Of a stretch of DNA of 64,000 nucleotides, positions 17,186 through 26,200 are shown piece after piece (positions within the stretch are counted from its first letter, which is position 1; each line of letters begins with the position of its first letter). The notes under the pieces were generated by a model. That model made no database searches. It was not told where the DNA came from and was given only the letters and a program-made list of their open reading frames with translations. Where the stretch lies: the NCBI RefSeq assembly GCF_009857535.1, contig NZ_WWCS01000007.1:124001-188000 (forward strand), given 5' to 3'. This DNA comes from Duganella margarita (GTDB lineage Bacteria > Pseudomonadota > Gammaproteobacteria > Burkholderiales > Burkholderiaceae_D). The translations under genes were made by a program, and so were the position numbers.

Positions 17186-18319
17186 TTAGTCCGGCCGGCG
17201 ATACCAGCGCGAGATGAATGCCAGGTGCCCCGGTTGTGGATTCAATATGCGGTCGCGTATCTCGGTTTTGCTCATGCCTGCCGCTTTCAAAATATCACCG
17301 ATCAGCGGTATTTTTTCCCAGGAAAGTTCTCGCTTCTGGTGCGTGATACCCATCAGCGTATCGTGGTGCTTGGCCCATAGGGTGGCGGTGTCATCCAACG
17401 CCGCCAAAAGACGCGTCGCTTCCATCCTGGTGGCTCGGTTAATCGTCATCTGGCTTCGAAGCTGGCCAAGTAGTGCGCGATACGCTTGGGCATCCGCAGA
17501 TTCACGTATCTGCACCGCCGCGTCCAGGATCGAGATGCCTTGCGCAATCGCTGTCCTCAGCACTAGTTCCGCAACCGGAGGCGTGGTGACCTGGGTGGTC
17601 GAGAAGGCGGTCGGGACCATGGACTTGAGATCCGCCTGCAGTTTATCGTCAAACTTCTTCGCGATGAGCTCATGCATGGACGCCTCCATCGCGTGCCCGA
17701 TAAGCTGCAGCCATTTGCGCTTCCCAGGACCTAGCAATGCAACATCCCCCTGGCGACGGCTAAACTCCAGATAAAACAAGGCGCGGGATAGAGTATCACC
17801 GCCGGTGCTGGCGGCTGACGCAACCAATCGCAGCGCACCACCTGAGCGTTCCATATGGTCGTGCAGCCGTTTATCGGCGCCCGACCAGAATGGACTCGAA
17901 CCGTCCGGAGACAATTCCTTGCGCAGTTGCTTCAGTGCTTCCGACTCGGTGGCTGCGGCCTCCAGTTCTTTTGTCAAGGCGATGACGGCTTTGGAGGCCT
18001 CCGTATATACCGACAGGTCGGGTTCTTTACGTATGACATAGTCGGTGATTTCCAGTGGAATCCTGCCCAATCTCGCTTGGAAAGCCAGACTGTCAATGAT
18101 AAAAAACTCATGTACCACCAGATGCTCTGCAAATAATAGCAAATCGGCGAGGCCCGAGCCCACGGGATCCGCCATGACGCCGCGATAGATCGCATCCTGT
18201 TGCGTCGGGCTCTTCGTCGCACCGCCCACGACCGCATGGTTCGGACTACTCGGACTGTCCGTATTGTCCAGCACCGCCAACCATCCCAAATCCAGTACCA
18301 CTCCAGAGGTAGCTACCAT
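17186..18319 (-). CDS. Unknown protein (377 residues), first gene of a minus-strand run
   Basis: I do not recognise this protein. It begins MVATSGVVLDLGWLAVLDNT, a buried-strand-like start, and is then mostly helical. LLLFAEHLVVHEFFIIDSLAF is a hydrophobic, probably buried helix rather than a clear membrane segment. The start at 18319 is chosen because AGGAG lies seven bases before it; a longer reading to 18370 adds implausible residues. It heads the 15.6-18.3 kb run of unknown genes. A plus-strand IS256 remnant begins about 290 bases away. Confidence 0.6.
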   Translation of the reverse strand: MVATSGVVLDLGWLAVLDNTDSPSSPNHAVVGGATKSPTQQDAIYRGVMADPVGSGLADLLLFAEHLVVHEFFIIDSLAFQARLGRIPLEITDYVIRKEPDLSVYTEASKAVIALTKELEAAATESEALKQLRKELSPDGSSPFWSGADKRLHDHMERSGGALRLVASAASTGGDTLSRALFYLEFSRRQGDVALLGPGKRKWLQLIGHAMEASMHELIAKKFDDKLQADLKSMVPTAFSTTQVTTPPVAELVLRTAIAQGISILDAAVQIRESADAQAYRALLGQLRSQMTINRATRMEATRLLAALDDTATLWAKHHDTLMGITHQKRELSWEKIPLIGDILKAAGMSKTEIRDRILNPQPGHLAFISRWYRRPD

Positions 18320-18604
18320 ATAGGCTCTCCTGACAGTCAAGAAAAAGAAATTTGCACAATCAGTTTGCAATGCTTGTCATCGGCCACTCCGGGCCAACGG
18401 CGCACCTCACGAGGGAGCGGATAGCGGGTGGCTGACTTTGATTGCAAGCATACCATTTCGTCAGCGATAAAAAATCGCCCAATCACCGCCGTGAAGCGCG
18501 CAGTGCGGTGCGACGGCTCGGTCGAGGTCAGATGGCCCGGGGATCCCCGTGACGGGTGTTAAGCCGCTGATGCCGCCTTTGGGCGTCCCCGCCCAAGGGC
18601 GGGG

Positions 18605-19035
18605 ACGCTGGCGCGCTGCGCAGCGTGGTAGGACAGCCGAAAAAAAGCCTGACGGCAGTCATTCAGGAAGCCAATATCCACGGCATTTCAACGCGCGCCG
18701 TGGACGATCTGGTCAAAGCGATGGGAATGACCGACATATCCAAGAGCCAGGTTTCGCGCCTGTGCGAAGAAATCGACGACCGCGTCCAGACTACCTGAAT
18801 CGCCCCATCGAAAGCGATTGGCCCTATCTCTGGATCGACGCCACCTACGTCAAATCGCGCGATGCCGGCTGGGTGGTGTCGGTGGCCGTGATAGTCGCCG
18901 TCGGCGTGAACACCGATGGTGTGCGCGAAATCCTGGGTGTTGGGACCGGCCCTTCGGAAGCGGCGACCTTCTGGAGTGAATTCCTTCGCGGCTTGAGCCG
19001 CCGTGGCCTGCGCGGTGTCAAGCTGGTTATTTCGG
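18605..19035 (+). pseudogene. IS256-family (mutator-type) transposase remnant
   Basis: Two frames together give part of an IS256-type transposase. The first has ISTRAVDDLVKAMGM and SKSQVSRLCEEID, the HTH-like segment. After a frame change near 18790 comes LNRPIESDWPYLWIDATYVK with the first catalytic Asp, then GTGPSEAATFWSEFLR and GVKLVISD with the second Asp. The match stops at about 19035. The C-terminal half with the catalytic Glu is missing. The fragment is not functional. Confidence 0.85.
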
Positions 19036-19545
19036 ATAAGCGTGTCCGCACAGCCAAAGACAACGCGACGATCACCAAGGTCAGGGGCCTGTCGACACTG
19101 GCGGGGGCAGGAGACGCGAACCCGTCGACCGCCGCTGACATCCTTAAGCGATCTTGGGAACGCGCTGCTCCGGTGCCGGCGTCGAGGACCGGCCCTGTGA
19201 TGGGCGTATGCGGGCGCACAGCGTCGCAACGTGCGATGTGCGAGAGATGGTGCGGCATGCTGTGCGTAGGTTGGACTTCAGAGTGCTCCGATTGTTTGAA
19301 CACGCCATGTGGCGGGGGGCGGAATGGGTGTCTCCTGATCCTTAGCACGCGGATCGTTTACCTCAGGCAGCGTGGGTTGCGTGCGGATTTTCTGTACTGG
19401 TGAGTGCAGCTAACAATGCCGCCAAGGGGCCATCGCCTGACGCCGCAGGGGTTTGAATTGGTGCCGGTAAGGCGGATCGCGTTCAGGGGGAAGCCCGGCG
19501 CGGGCCTGTAAAATTGAAGGTTGCGAAAATATTTGGAGGAATATA
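19036..19545. other. Region without supported gene
   Basis: Roughly 510 bases between the IS256 remnant and the HEPN gene. Open frames are present but show no protein-like conservation. The promoter of the HEPN gene is presumably in the last 100 bases, although no clear -35/-10 pair stands out. Confidence 0.45.
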
Positions 19546-20817
19546 ATGGCGACACGCCTAGAGGACTTAGACGAGCTAGTTCTGCGATGCAGGGATGAGC
19601 GTGCACGCGAGTTGATTACCGAGGCCGTTTCCAGCTACCGCGTAGGTGCGTTCAGATCGGCAATTGTAGCGACGTGGATAGCGGTATGCTTCGATGTGAT
19701 CGAGAAAATACGAGAACTATCTCTCTCTGGCGACAAGGAAGCGGGAAATCTTATGGATACACTTGATGAGATCCGACGTAGCGGTCCAGAGGGGTTAAAA
19801 CGCGCGCTAGAATTTGAAAGAGGATTACTTAATGTCGCCAAGGAAAAATTCGAACTCATATCGCCTCTGGAACACAGTGATTTGCTTCGTCTTCAGGAGG
19901 ATCGCAACCGTTGTGCCCATCCATCACTAACCAACGACGAGAAACCGTATTCTCCCCCGGCTGAACTGGCGAGACTGCACATTCATTCGGCTATTACCCA
20001 CTTGCTACAGCATCCACCTGCTCAAGGAAAATATGCATTAGCCCGTGTAATCGCAGATGTGACATCTGAATATTTTCCAACTGACGAAAAGAGAGCTAAG
20101 GTATCCCTGCTTGGCGGTCCGCTTAAAAAGCCCAAAGAATCGCTCACTGCCAACTTTATAGTGCTTCTTCTAAAAGGGTTGCTCGATAAACAGCACGGAC
20201 ACAAGCAGAGGCAACGCTACTTCAGCGCACTGATGGCCACAGCAGCACTGCATCACGTAACATACGAAAAAACACTGAAGGGTAAGCTAAATTCAATCTG
20301 CGCTTCTACTACCGACGACGATCTCAATCTGATGTCAAGCCTTGTGATGAAAGTGCCTGATATTTGGAATCATTTGGATGCTTCGGTTTCAGAACGCGTA
20401 GAGAACTACGTGGACCAACTGCCTACAGCGCGGTTCAATGATATATCGGAACTGCTAAAATTTGAACCGCTTAAACGCTTTGCGTTATCTCGCGTAAAGC
20501 GGATGAGACTGGACGACTTGGCCATAAGTTTCTTCGGAGTCGCTCCAGGCATTGTGATCGATACCGCTACGCAGCGTTTGAGTGCAACGCGGTCCAAGGA
20601 GCAGGTTGCAGGATGGATGCAGGAACTTTCCTACATGGCTTCTGACTTCTCGGAAGACCAGATAAACAGGTTACTTCGAGTAATTTCAGCGAACTCCCAT
20701 GCGCGTGGATCGGCAGAGTTAGGACTGTTGCTGAAGCGATGTAGGAGCGCTATGGTAGTTTCGGAAGCCACGTTTGACAGGCTAACTGACGAATTGGATT
20801 TGCCTACTATCGAGTAG
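19546..20817 (+). CDS. HEPN-domain protein (putative RNase effector)
   Basis: A 423-residue protein. The N-terminal 150 residues look like a HEPN domain: a helix with YRVGAFRSAIVATWIAVCFD, then LLRLQEDRNRCAHPS carrying the Rx4H signature (Arg120, His125). HEPN domains with this motif are usually metal-independent RNases in toxin, abortive-infection and CRISPR systems. The remaining 270 residues are helical and may sense or regulate. Base composition is clearly AT-richer than the neighbouring genes, suggesting separate acquisition. GGAGGAATATA sets the ATG, and a hairpin terminator follows the stop. It is flanked by an IS256 remnant and an IS110 element. Confidence 0.7.
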   Translation: MATRLEDLDELVLRCRDERARELITEAVSSYRVGAFRSAIVATWIAVCFDVIEKIRELSLSGDKEAGNLMDTLDEIRRSGPEGLKRALEFERGLLNVAKEKFELISPLEHSDLLRLQEDRNRCAHPSLTNDEKPYSPPAELARLHIHSAITHLLQHPPAQGKYALARVIADVTSEYFPTDEKRAKVSLLGGPLKKPKESLTANFIVLLLKGLLDKQHGHKQRQRYFSALMATAALHHVTYEKTLKGKLNSICASTTDDDLNLMSSLVMKVPDIWNHLDASVSERVENYVDQLPTARFNDISELLKFEPLKRFALSRVKRMRLDDLAISFFGVAPGIVIDTATQRLSATRSKEQVAGWMQELSYMASDFSEDQINRLLRVISANSHARGSAELGLLLKRCRSAMVVSEATFDRLTDELDLPTIE

Positions 20818-20833
20818 CACGCGAGGCGAAACG

Positions 20834-20868
20834 CTCGGAGGAAAAAGATGAACGCCTTTTTCTCCGAG
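20834..20868 (+). terminator. Hairpin terminator after the HEPN gene
   Basis: CTCGGAGGAAAAAG (20834-20847) pairs with CTTTTTCTCCGAG (20856-20868), with one bulged base and an eight-base loop, 16 bases after the stop. There is no T run after the stem, but the A5/T5 part at the loop end is typical of a bidirectional terminator. Confidence 0.6.
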
Positions 20869-21097
20869 CTAATATGCCAACTAAAAAAGTTGAGCTTGGC
20901 GATCTTGTTGAGTGACATTTCCGCCCGCAAGTATTTTTGAATTGCGCTCTCTGTCATTTGATATTCGGGGGCTAGCAACCGAAGAGTATTACCTCTTAAA
21001 GAGTTGTCGACAATCTCTTTATTTGTAGTGATCGCGACTTGATCTCGTATATTGAAATTGCCGATCCAGTGGTATCGTGTTCCTAGATGGCGCGGCC
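20869..21097. other. Short region up to the IS110 leader, no supported gene
   Basis: A minus-strand reading here contains LRLLAPEYQMTESAIQKYLR, which could be a helix-turn-helix remnant. It runs through the terminator hairpin and into the HEPN gene, and its start would lie in the IS110 element. I do not call a gene. Confidence 0.3.
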
Positions 21098-21162
21098 GGG
21101 CAAGGTGACACATAACTTGATCTTAGGGTTCGACCCTGCTTGTCAGATTGGTGCCCTTGCCC
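21098..21162 (+). ncRNA. Structured leader of second IS110 element, candidate bridge RNA segment
   Basis: The outer stem GGGCAAGG (21098-21105) pairs with CCTTGCCC (21155-21162). Directly inside, TGACA (21106-21110) pairs with TGTCA (21141-21145). A terminal hairpin AGGGT/ACCCT (21125-21137) closes the structure, leaving internal loops on both sides. It lies 75 bases before the transposase start, where bridge RNAs of IS110-group elements are encoded. Assignment is by position and fold only. Confidence 0.5.
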
Positions 21163-21237
21163 ATTTCCATCTGAAAGTCCGGACAGTATCTGAGGCTACT
21201 GCAGTTCACGTAAGCCTGCATACGAGGAGGGAAAGCC

Positions 21238-22236
21238 ATGGACAAGGAAGCTACTGCCATTGGGATAGATGTCGGCAAACTTAAGCTGCATGGTGCGCTG
21301 ATCATCGAAGGGAAAATTCGCAGCAAGTCGGTGGCGAATTCATCTACTGGCTACCAGGAACTGACTGATTGGATGACCAGGCAAAACGTCGAGCTGGACA
21401 GCTGCTTGGTCTGCATGGAGTCTACGGGAGTGTACAGCGAGCCTGTGGCGCTTGGTTTGCAGGCCCTAGGTCTGACTGTGAGCATTGTTAATCCCGCCCG
21501 CATCAAAGGATTTGCACAGAGCGAGCTGGTGCGCAACAAGAATGACGGAATCGATGCAGCTTTGATCGCCAGGTATTGCGAAAAGATGCACCCGCAGCCT
21601 TGGAAAGCGCCTACGCCGGAGCAGCGACGGTTAAGGTCATGGTGTGATCGTTTAAAGGCATTGAAGGACATGCGCCTGCAAGAGGAAAACAGAGAAGAGG
21701 CTTGCACCGTCGCCGCGAATCTGGAATTGGCGGAACATCTCAGGCAGCATGTGGAATGGCTGAAGGTTCAAATCAAACAGGTAGAGCGCGAAATTGAAGA
21801 CCACATCGCTTGCCATCCGCAGCTAAAACGCGATTCTGACCTTTTGGCCAGCATTCCTGGAATTGGCAAGGCGACCATTGCCGTGATGTTGGGCCATGTC
21901 GGCGACATGCAACGCTTTCACAGTGCAAAAGCGTTGGCGGCGCATCTCGGTGTGAGTCCACGCCAGCGCACCTCAGGTACATCTATTCGCGGTCGTACGT
22001 CGATGTGTCGAACGGGGAACCGAGCAACTCGAAGCGCACTCTATATGCCGGCAGTCGTCGCCAGTCGCCACAACCCAGCGCTCAGGAACTTTGCAGAGCG
22101 TCTTCATGCAAACGGCTTGCCAAAGAAGGCAGTGATTGGGGCGGTCATGCGCAAACTGGTGCACTTGATGTTTGCTGTGGTTCGATCCGGTATCGCGTTC
22201 CAGCCTGATTATCCGCGAGGCCGTCAAATGAGCTAA
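21238..22236 (+). CDS. IS110-family transposase, second copy of a different type
   Basis: A 332-residue DEDD transposase. The catalytic Asp is in AIGIDVGKLKLHG, Glu in CMESTGVYSE, and the Asp pair in VRNKNDGIDAALIARY. The C-terminal Tnp_20 domain has LASIPGIGKATIAVMLG and LAAHLGVSPRQRTSG, with the catalytic serine expected in the SPRQRTSGTS region. GAGGAGGGAAAGCC precedes the ATG. It looks intact and differs in sequence from the copy at 5.35 kb. It may have interrupted whatever followed the HEPN gene. The 350 bases after it hold no gene. Confidence 0.92.
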   Translation: MDKEATAIGIDVGKLKLHGALIIEGKIRSKSVANSSTGYQELTDWMTRQNVELDSCLVCMESTGVYSEPVALGLQALGLTVSIVNPARIKGFAQSELVRNKNDGIDAALIARYCEKMHPQPWKAPTPEQRRLRSWCDRLKALKDMRLQEENREEACTVAANLELAEHLRQHVEWLKVQIKQVEREIEDHIACHPQLKRDSDLLASIPGIGKATIAVMLGHVGDMQRFHSAKALAAHLGVSPRQRTSGTSIRGRTSMCRTGNRATRSALYMPAVVASRHNPALRNFAERLHANGLPKKAVIGAVMRKLVHLMFAVVRSGIAFQPDYPRGRQMS

Positions 22237-22589
22237 ACTCACCGGCGACTGAATACGGCCACAAGCGGACCTTTTAATATACGTGAGCGTTAAACCAGTG
22301 AGACCAGCATTCGATACATCTCCTTATTTATGGACTAACGACGACTTTCTCCGAGGAGTGTACGTCCAACAAATTGGGTCAAAGCAGTGGAAACGGTCTG
22401 ATTCGCTAGTCCGCAAGTATGAGCTTGCATATAGCTTTGATGGTATCAACTGAGTTAGCGCTGGGGCGTGAATAAACCTCTCAAATGTGATTGCGGCGAA
22501 GGTCCGCGACTGGAGCGACTGGGGACGTCGTTGGGCACGCCAGTCCTGCTCTGTCCGCTTCCAACTCATTGAGAGCGGAGACGCATGAT

Positions 22590-23924
22590 CTACTTGCTCG
22601 CGCCCGACTTCGCTGAAAGCAGGTGTGCCTTCTCGTATAACTGCCTGGCCTTGACTTGATCGCCTTTCGCTTGGTATGTCTCGGCCAAGCTGTCCCAGGT
22701 ATTAGCTGAGTCAGGAAAGAGCGTAGTGTTTAAAGTGAAAACACGGATAGCCTCGTTCAGGCCCAAGTTTTCGCGCGCTGCGTAACCGCTGGCGTTGATG
22801 AAGCGTTCCAAGTCGGGGATGCCCTCCACCGTCGGTGTTTTTGTCTCGCCCAGTGCGTAGGCTATTAATTTCTCCGATAATACTTCCTGTCTAAACTGGT
22901 CCGGCGCTGCGGCTGCCATGGCGCTGTCCAGCAGGACACGCGACCAGACGTTTTTGACACTGCCGTTGGTCAGATAGATGAAGATGTAGTTATCGCCATC
23001 GAGCGTGTCCTTGTAGACCAAGCGCACTCGTACCTGAGTGCCACCGTCGTGGCCGACGTGGTGATATTGCCCGCTTTCGCCGTACTCCCAGCCCGTGGCG
23101 AATATACCCGGCCGGCCAGTCGATAGGAGCGGAGGCTGCCACAGCTGTAGCAACGTCTGCTTGCTGACCAGCTCGCCTTTTGCGACAGCTTGGACGAAAC
23201 GGAACAGGTCGTCTACCGTCAGGTAGAGCTCGGCATGGCCGTAGCTGTAATCCGGCCAAGCGACGTCCTCGGCTTGGATTAGTTTGCCGTCCTTACCTGC
23301 GTAAGCAGTCAGTACACCGGCCTTGGGGAGCGAGGGTGCTCCCAGATAAGTGTGTTCCATGTGTAGTGGCTCCAGGATGCGCTGCTTGGCGATCTGAGCG
23401 TAGGGCTTGCCATATTGCGCCTCCAGCAGCATGGTTAGCACCAGATAGTTGGTCTGCGTGTAACGCGTCGATGTGCCTGGCTGAAAGTTCAGCGGTTTTG
23501 CTGCGAGTGATGCAAGTACAGCCTGCGCGGTAGGTAGGAAGTTGACTGTGTTCTCAAAATATTCCGGTACGCCGGAACTGTGATTGACGAACTGCCGTAC
23601 CGTAATGCCTCGCCAACTGGCTGGGAGGTCTCTTACGTAAATACTGGCGGGTTGGTCCAGATCGATCTTGCTCTGTTCAACCAGCTGCATGATGAGTGTG
23701 CTGACTAACAGCTTGCTGAGCGAATAGACCGGAAAGACATTGTCGATCTTGACGCCATCCGCAGCCCGGAACAAAACCGTGTCGTTATGGGCAATCAATA
23801 GAGCCTGACCAGCAATGCCATAGCGCTTTTGGTTGATCCGCATCTGCTCGGCGATGGGATCGGCGTGCGCCATCAACGAGATAAAGAATGCAAACGTCAA
23901 CGTAAGATGTCGCAAGAATCGCAT
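22590..23924 (-). CDS. Secreted serine hydrolase of the beta-lactamase / class C penicillin-binding fold with TPR tail
   Basis: A 444-residue protein. An N-terminal signal peptide (MRFLRHLTLTFAFFISLMAHA) directs export. The serine beta-lactamase family motifs are SLSK (S-x-x-K nucleophile motif), YTQ at the Y-x-N position followed by TNY, and HDGG near the third motif. The last 60 residues (NLGLNEAIRVFTLNT, SANTWDSLAETYQAKG) are one or two TPR-like repeats. Such proteins are esterases, D-aminopeptidases or peptidoglycan enzymes rather than true beta-lactamases. The ATG at 23924 is chosen for the signal peptide. The YTQ variant of Y-x-N is a mild deviation. Confidence 0.88.
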   Translation of the reverse strand: MRFLRHLTLTFAFFISLMAHADPIAEQMRINQKRYGIAGQALLIAHNDTVLFRAADGVKIDNVFPVYSLSKLLVSTLIMQLVEQSKIDLDQPASIYVRDLPASWRGITVRQFVNHSSGVPEYFENTVNFLPTAQAVLASLAAKPLNFQPGTSTRYTQTNYLVLTMLLEAQYGKPYAQIAKQRILEPLHMEHTYLGAPSLPKAGVLTAYAGKDGKLIQAEDVAWPDYSYGHAELYLTVDDLFRFVQAVAKGELVSKQTLLQLWQPPLLSTGRPGIFATGWEYGESGQYHHVGHDGGTQVRVRLVYKDTLDGDNYIFIYLTNGSVKNVWSRVLLDSAMAAAAPDQFRQEVLSEKLIAYALGETKTPTVEGIPDLERFINASGYAARENLGLNEAIRVFTLNTTLFPDSANTWDSLAETYQAKGDQVKARQLYEKAHLLSAKSGASK

Positions 23925-24142
23925 GTCCAAAATGTGCTCCTGATCGGTGAATTTTCGATAGGATAACATCCGCGCAAATATCGACCTTAGGGGCGAGAAC
24001 CTTTGGCTTTGGTGTAAAGAACAAGGTCGCCTTCAGCATGTGTCTGACGATAAGGCGAAGGTCCGAGTTGGGGCGGAACCCGCCAGTGGCCTCGGCCCTG
24101 CTACTGGTCTGAGCGCAACACTTGAAAATCGAGACAGTATCC

Positions 24143-25322
24143 TGACAGTTACCCGGTTTGAAGCCTGCGACTGTCAGGTCAAATTCAGCTGTTCAGTGTG
24201 GTGATTTTATCGCGCCACGCCTCCTTTCCGTCAACTAGAGTTTGCATCGGCGTGCGCCCGCAGCACATCTTGCCTTGATGCGTGCGCTTGTTGTTGTAGT
24301 AGGCGATCCAGTCATCCAGGTCGGCTTGCAGCTCTTCGATGCTGCGGTAGATCTTGCGCCTGAACGCGACCTGATAGAACTCCTGCAGAATCGTTTTGTG
24401 GAAGCGCTCGCAGATGCCGTTGGTCTGCGGATGCCGGACCTTGGTCTTCGTGTGCTCGATGTCGTTCAGCGCCAAATAGAGCTGATAATCATGCGACTCT
24501 GCCTTGCCACAGAACTCGGTGCCGCGATCGGTTAGCACACGAATGACGCCCATGCCTTGTTCGTCCATGAAAGGTAGCACGCGGTCGTTCAACAGATCGG
24601 CGGCGGTGATCGGGGTCTTGGTGCTGTAGAGCTTTGCGGCAGCCCACTTCGAGTAGGTGTCGACGTAGGTTTGCTGGTAGATGCGGCCCACGCCTTTTAT
24701 CGTGCCGACGTAGAAAGTGTCCTGGCTACCGAGGTAGCCAGGGTGGGCCGTTTCGATCTCGCCATGGGCGACATCGTCGTCCTGCTTACGTTCAAGCGCG
24801 ACAACCTGGGCTTCGGTCAGAACGTCGCCCGTCTCCGCAACGTGGCGCTCCAGCGCCGCTAGGCGTTTCTTGAACGATTCCAGATCACGACGCAGCCACA
24901 CCGAACGAACACCGGATGGAGAGATGAAGATGCCACGCTTGCGCAGCTCGTTGGAGGCGCGGACCTGGCCGAAGGCCGGCTGCTCCAGGCAGAAGGCCAC
25001 AACGGCGCTCTCCGTAGCTTCTTCCACGCGGTTCTTCAGATTGGGCTTCTTGCGATTGGCATCAATCAGGGCATCGACGCCGCCAGCCTCGACGGCAGAT
25101 TGATAGCGGTAAAACGTGTCTCGCGAAAAGCCCATTACCTTGCAGGCACGGGACACGTTACCCAGTTCGGTTGCTAAATTTAGCAAGCCGACCTTGTATC
25201 TGATGACGCTTTGAGGAACACTGCTCATGGGGTTACTCCTTGGCGCTTGCGCGCTGGTTTAATAAAGATTCGCACCTCTATCAAACCGGGTAACCCCACC
25301 CTTTGGCAAGGCTTTACTGTCA
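24143..25322. mobile_element. IS481-family insertion sequence
   Basis: A transposase gene is bounded by repeats. TGACAGT at 24143-24149 matches the inverse at 25316-25322. A 14-base perfect inverted repeat GTTACCCGGTTTGA (24148-24161) occurs inverted at 25281-25294, but at a different distance from the outer repeat on the right. In addition ACTGTCAGNTCAAA occurs as a direct repeat at 24170-24183 and 25316-25329. Total size about 1.18 kb suits IS481. Exact ends and target duplication are not certain. Confidence 0.6.
24185..25228 (-). CDS. IS481-family transposase
   Basis: A 347-residue DDE transposase. The N-terminus has two HTH segments (VSRACKVMGFSRDTFYRY and the following Ala-Gly-rich linker). 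The integrase catalytic core shows Asp in GSQDTFYVGTIKGVGRI, Asp in RVLTDRGTEFCG and Glu in NGICERFHKTILQEFY, the DDE triad, and ends with AYYNNKRTHQGKMCCGRTP, the family's C-terminal signature. It is full length and apparently intact. Confidence 0.92.
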   Translation of the reverse strand: MSSVPQSVIRYKVGLLNLATELGNVSRACKVMGFSRDTFYRYQSAVEAGGVDALIDANRKKPNLKNRVEEATESAVVAFCLEQPAFGQVRASNELRKRGIFISPSGVRSVWLRRDLESFKKRLAALERHVAETGDVLTEAQVVALERKQDDDVAHGEIETAHPGYLGSQDTFYVGTIKGVGRIYQQTYVDTYSKWAAAKLYSTKTPITAADLLNDRVLPFMDEQGMGVIRVLTDRGTEFCGKAESHDYQLYLALNDIEHTKTKVRHPQTNGICERFHKTILQEFYQVAFRRKIYRSIEELQADLDDWIAYYNNKRTHQGKMCCGRTPMQTLVDGKEAWRDKITTLNS

Positions 25323-25338
25323 GATCAAAACGGAACTA

Positions 25339-25707
25339 CTACACTTTATTTCTTACTGCAAGGAGTGCGCCGGCTGCGCGCGGGATATCAATGTGATCCA
25401 TCCCGCCAAACTCCGCCGACAGCTTGCGTGCCGGCTCGATTCCGATCATTCGCGCCAGTACGTGTTCCGCATCATTTTGATCGGCACGTACAACCTCGCG
25501 TCTGACATGAAGCTCAGTCATCGGCGCTAATGCGAACGCGGCCAACACGGCAAGAATCCCTGGTAACAGAACTCTTCCCTGGCTTCTGGCGTAGCGCACG
25601 TGCAGCGCGATGTATCTGTTGGCGCGGTCCGATTCATCATCGTTCAAGCCCAGACTGGACAACCGATCCCTTGCTAGTCGCTGTTTCTCTTGCGTTGCTT
25701 TGTGCAT
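25339..25707 (-). CDS. Unknown small membrane protein, possibly truncated by the IS481 element
   Basis: A reading of 122 residues with a polar N-terminus (MHKATQEKQRLARDRLSSLG) and one hydrophobic helix (VLLPGILAVLAAFALAP), then a short soluble tail. The stop lies within 20 bases of the right end of the IS481 element, so the natural C-terminus may have been lost. No family is recognised. The longer reading starting at 25806 is not convincing. Confidence 0.4.
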   Translation of the reverse strand: MHKATQEKQRLARDRLSSLGLNDDESDRANRYIALHVRYARSQGRVLLPGILAVLAAFALAPMTELHVRREVVRADQNDAEHVLARMIGIEPARKLSAEFGGMDHIDIPRAAGALLAVRNKV

Positions 25708-25807
25708 CACAATCTCCGTCGCGGTGTACATCCTGCTCAAAGCGCCGCAGAGTAGGGACAATCCATCATGCCTCAAACAGTGTACACGGTGGCTAACCAA
25801 GGTCATT

Positions 25808-26200
25808 GCGCTAGCTCAAAGTGAGTCTAACCAAGCGAGATGGACGGATTTCCCGCTCTGGCGCCACGCTGTGTTGCCGGCCGCCTGCGTGCACACGCTT
25901 TGGGCATGCCGGTACGATGAGCCATTGTCATGCGACACAAGCGGCTTAGGCCGCGCTGAGGCGATTCAATGATGCCTGGATCAACGTCGCCGCCGCTGGC
26001 GCGGAAGCGCTGCAGACCATGGCCAACATCAGAATGGGCGGCCGGGAGACTGCTGCCAAGGGACAAAACATGGGGTTTAGTTTGCTGCGCGTCACTTGCA
26101 TTGCTGTGACGAAACCGGTGAAGTCTTTTCAGACTACCTTCGTTGATAGGGAGGTATTACTGGCGCCAACTTCGCTGGCGTCATGGGGGCAGTCTTACTC
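25808..26200. other. Region without supported gene
   Basis: About 390 bases. A plus-strand frame around 25970-26070 reads DAWINVAAAGAEALQTM, which could be a fragment of an old coding sequence, but there is no start or family match. Confidence 0.3.

Noticed and set aside
20631..21113. Minus-strand reading of 160 residues overlapping the HEPN gene end
   Set aside because: It runs through a terminator hairpin and antisense to a convincing gene. Only a short piece looks helix-turn-helix-like, and its start is in an IS element.
22590..23924. Antibiotic-resistance beta-lactamase
   Set aside because: The SxxK motif is present but the Y-x-N position is YTQ, and the C-terminus has TPR-like repeats. 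This is the broader serine hydrolase group, not a known resistance enzyme.
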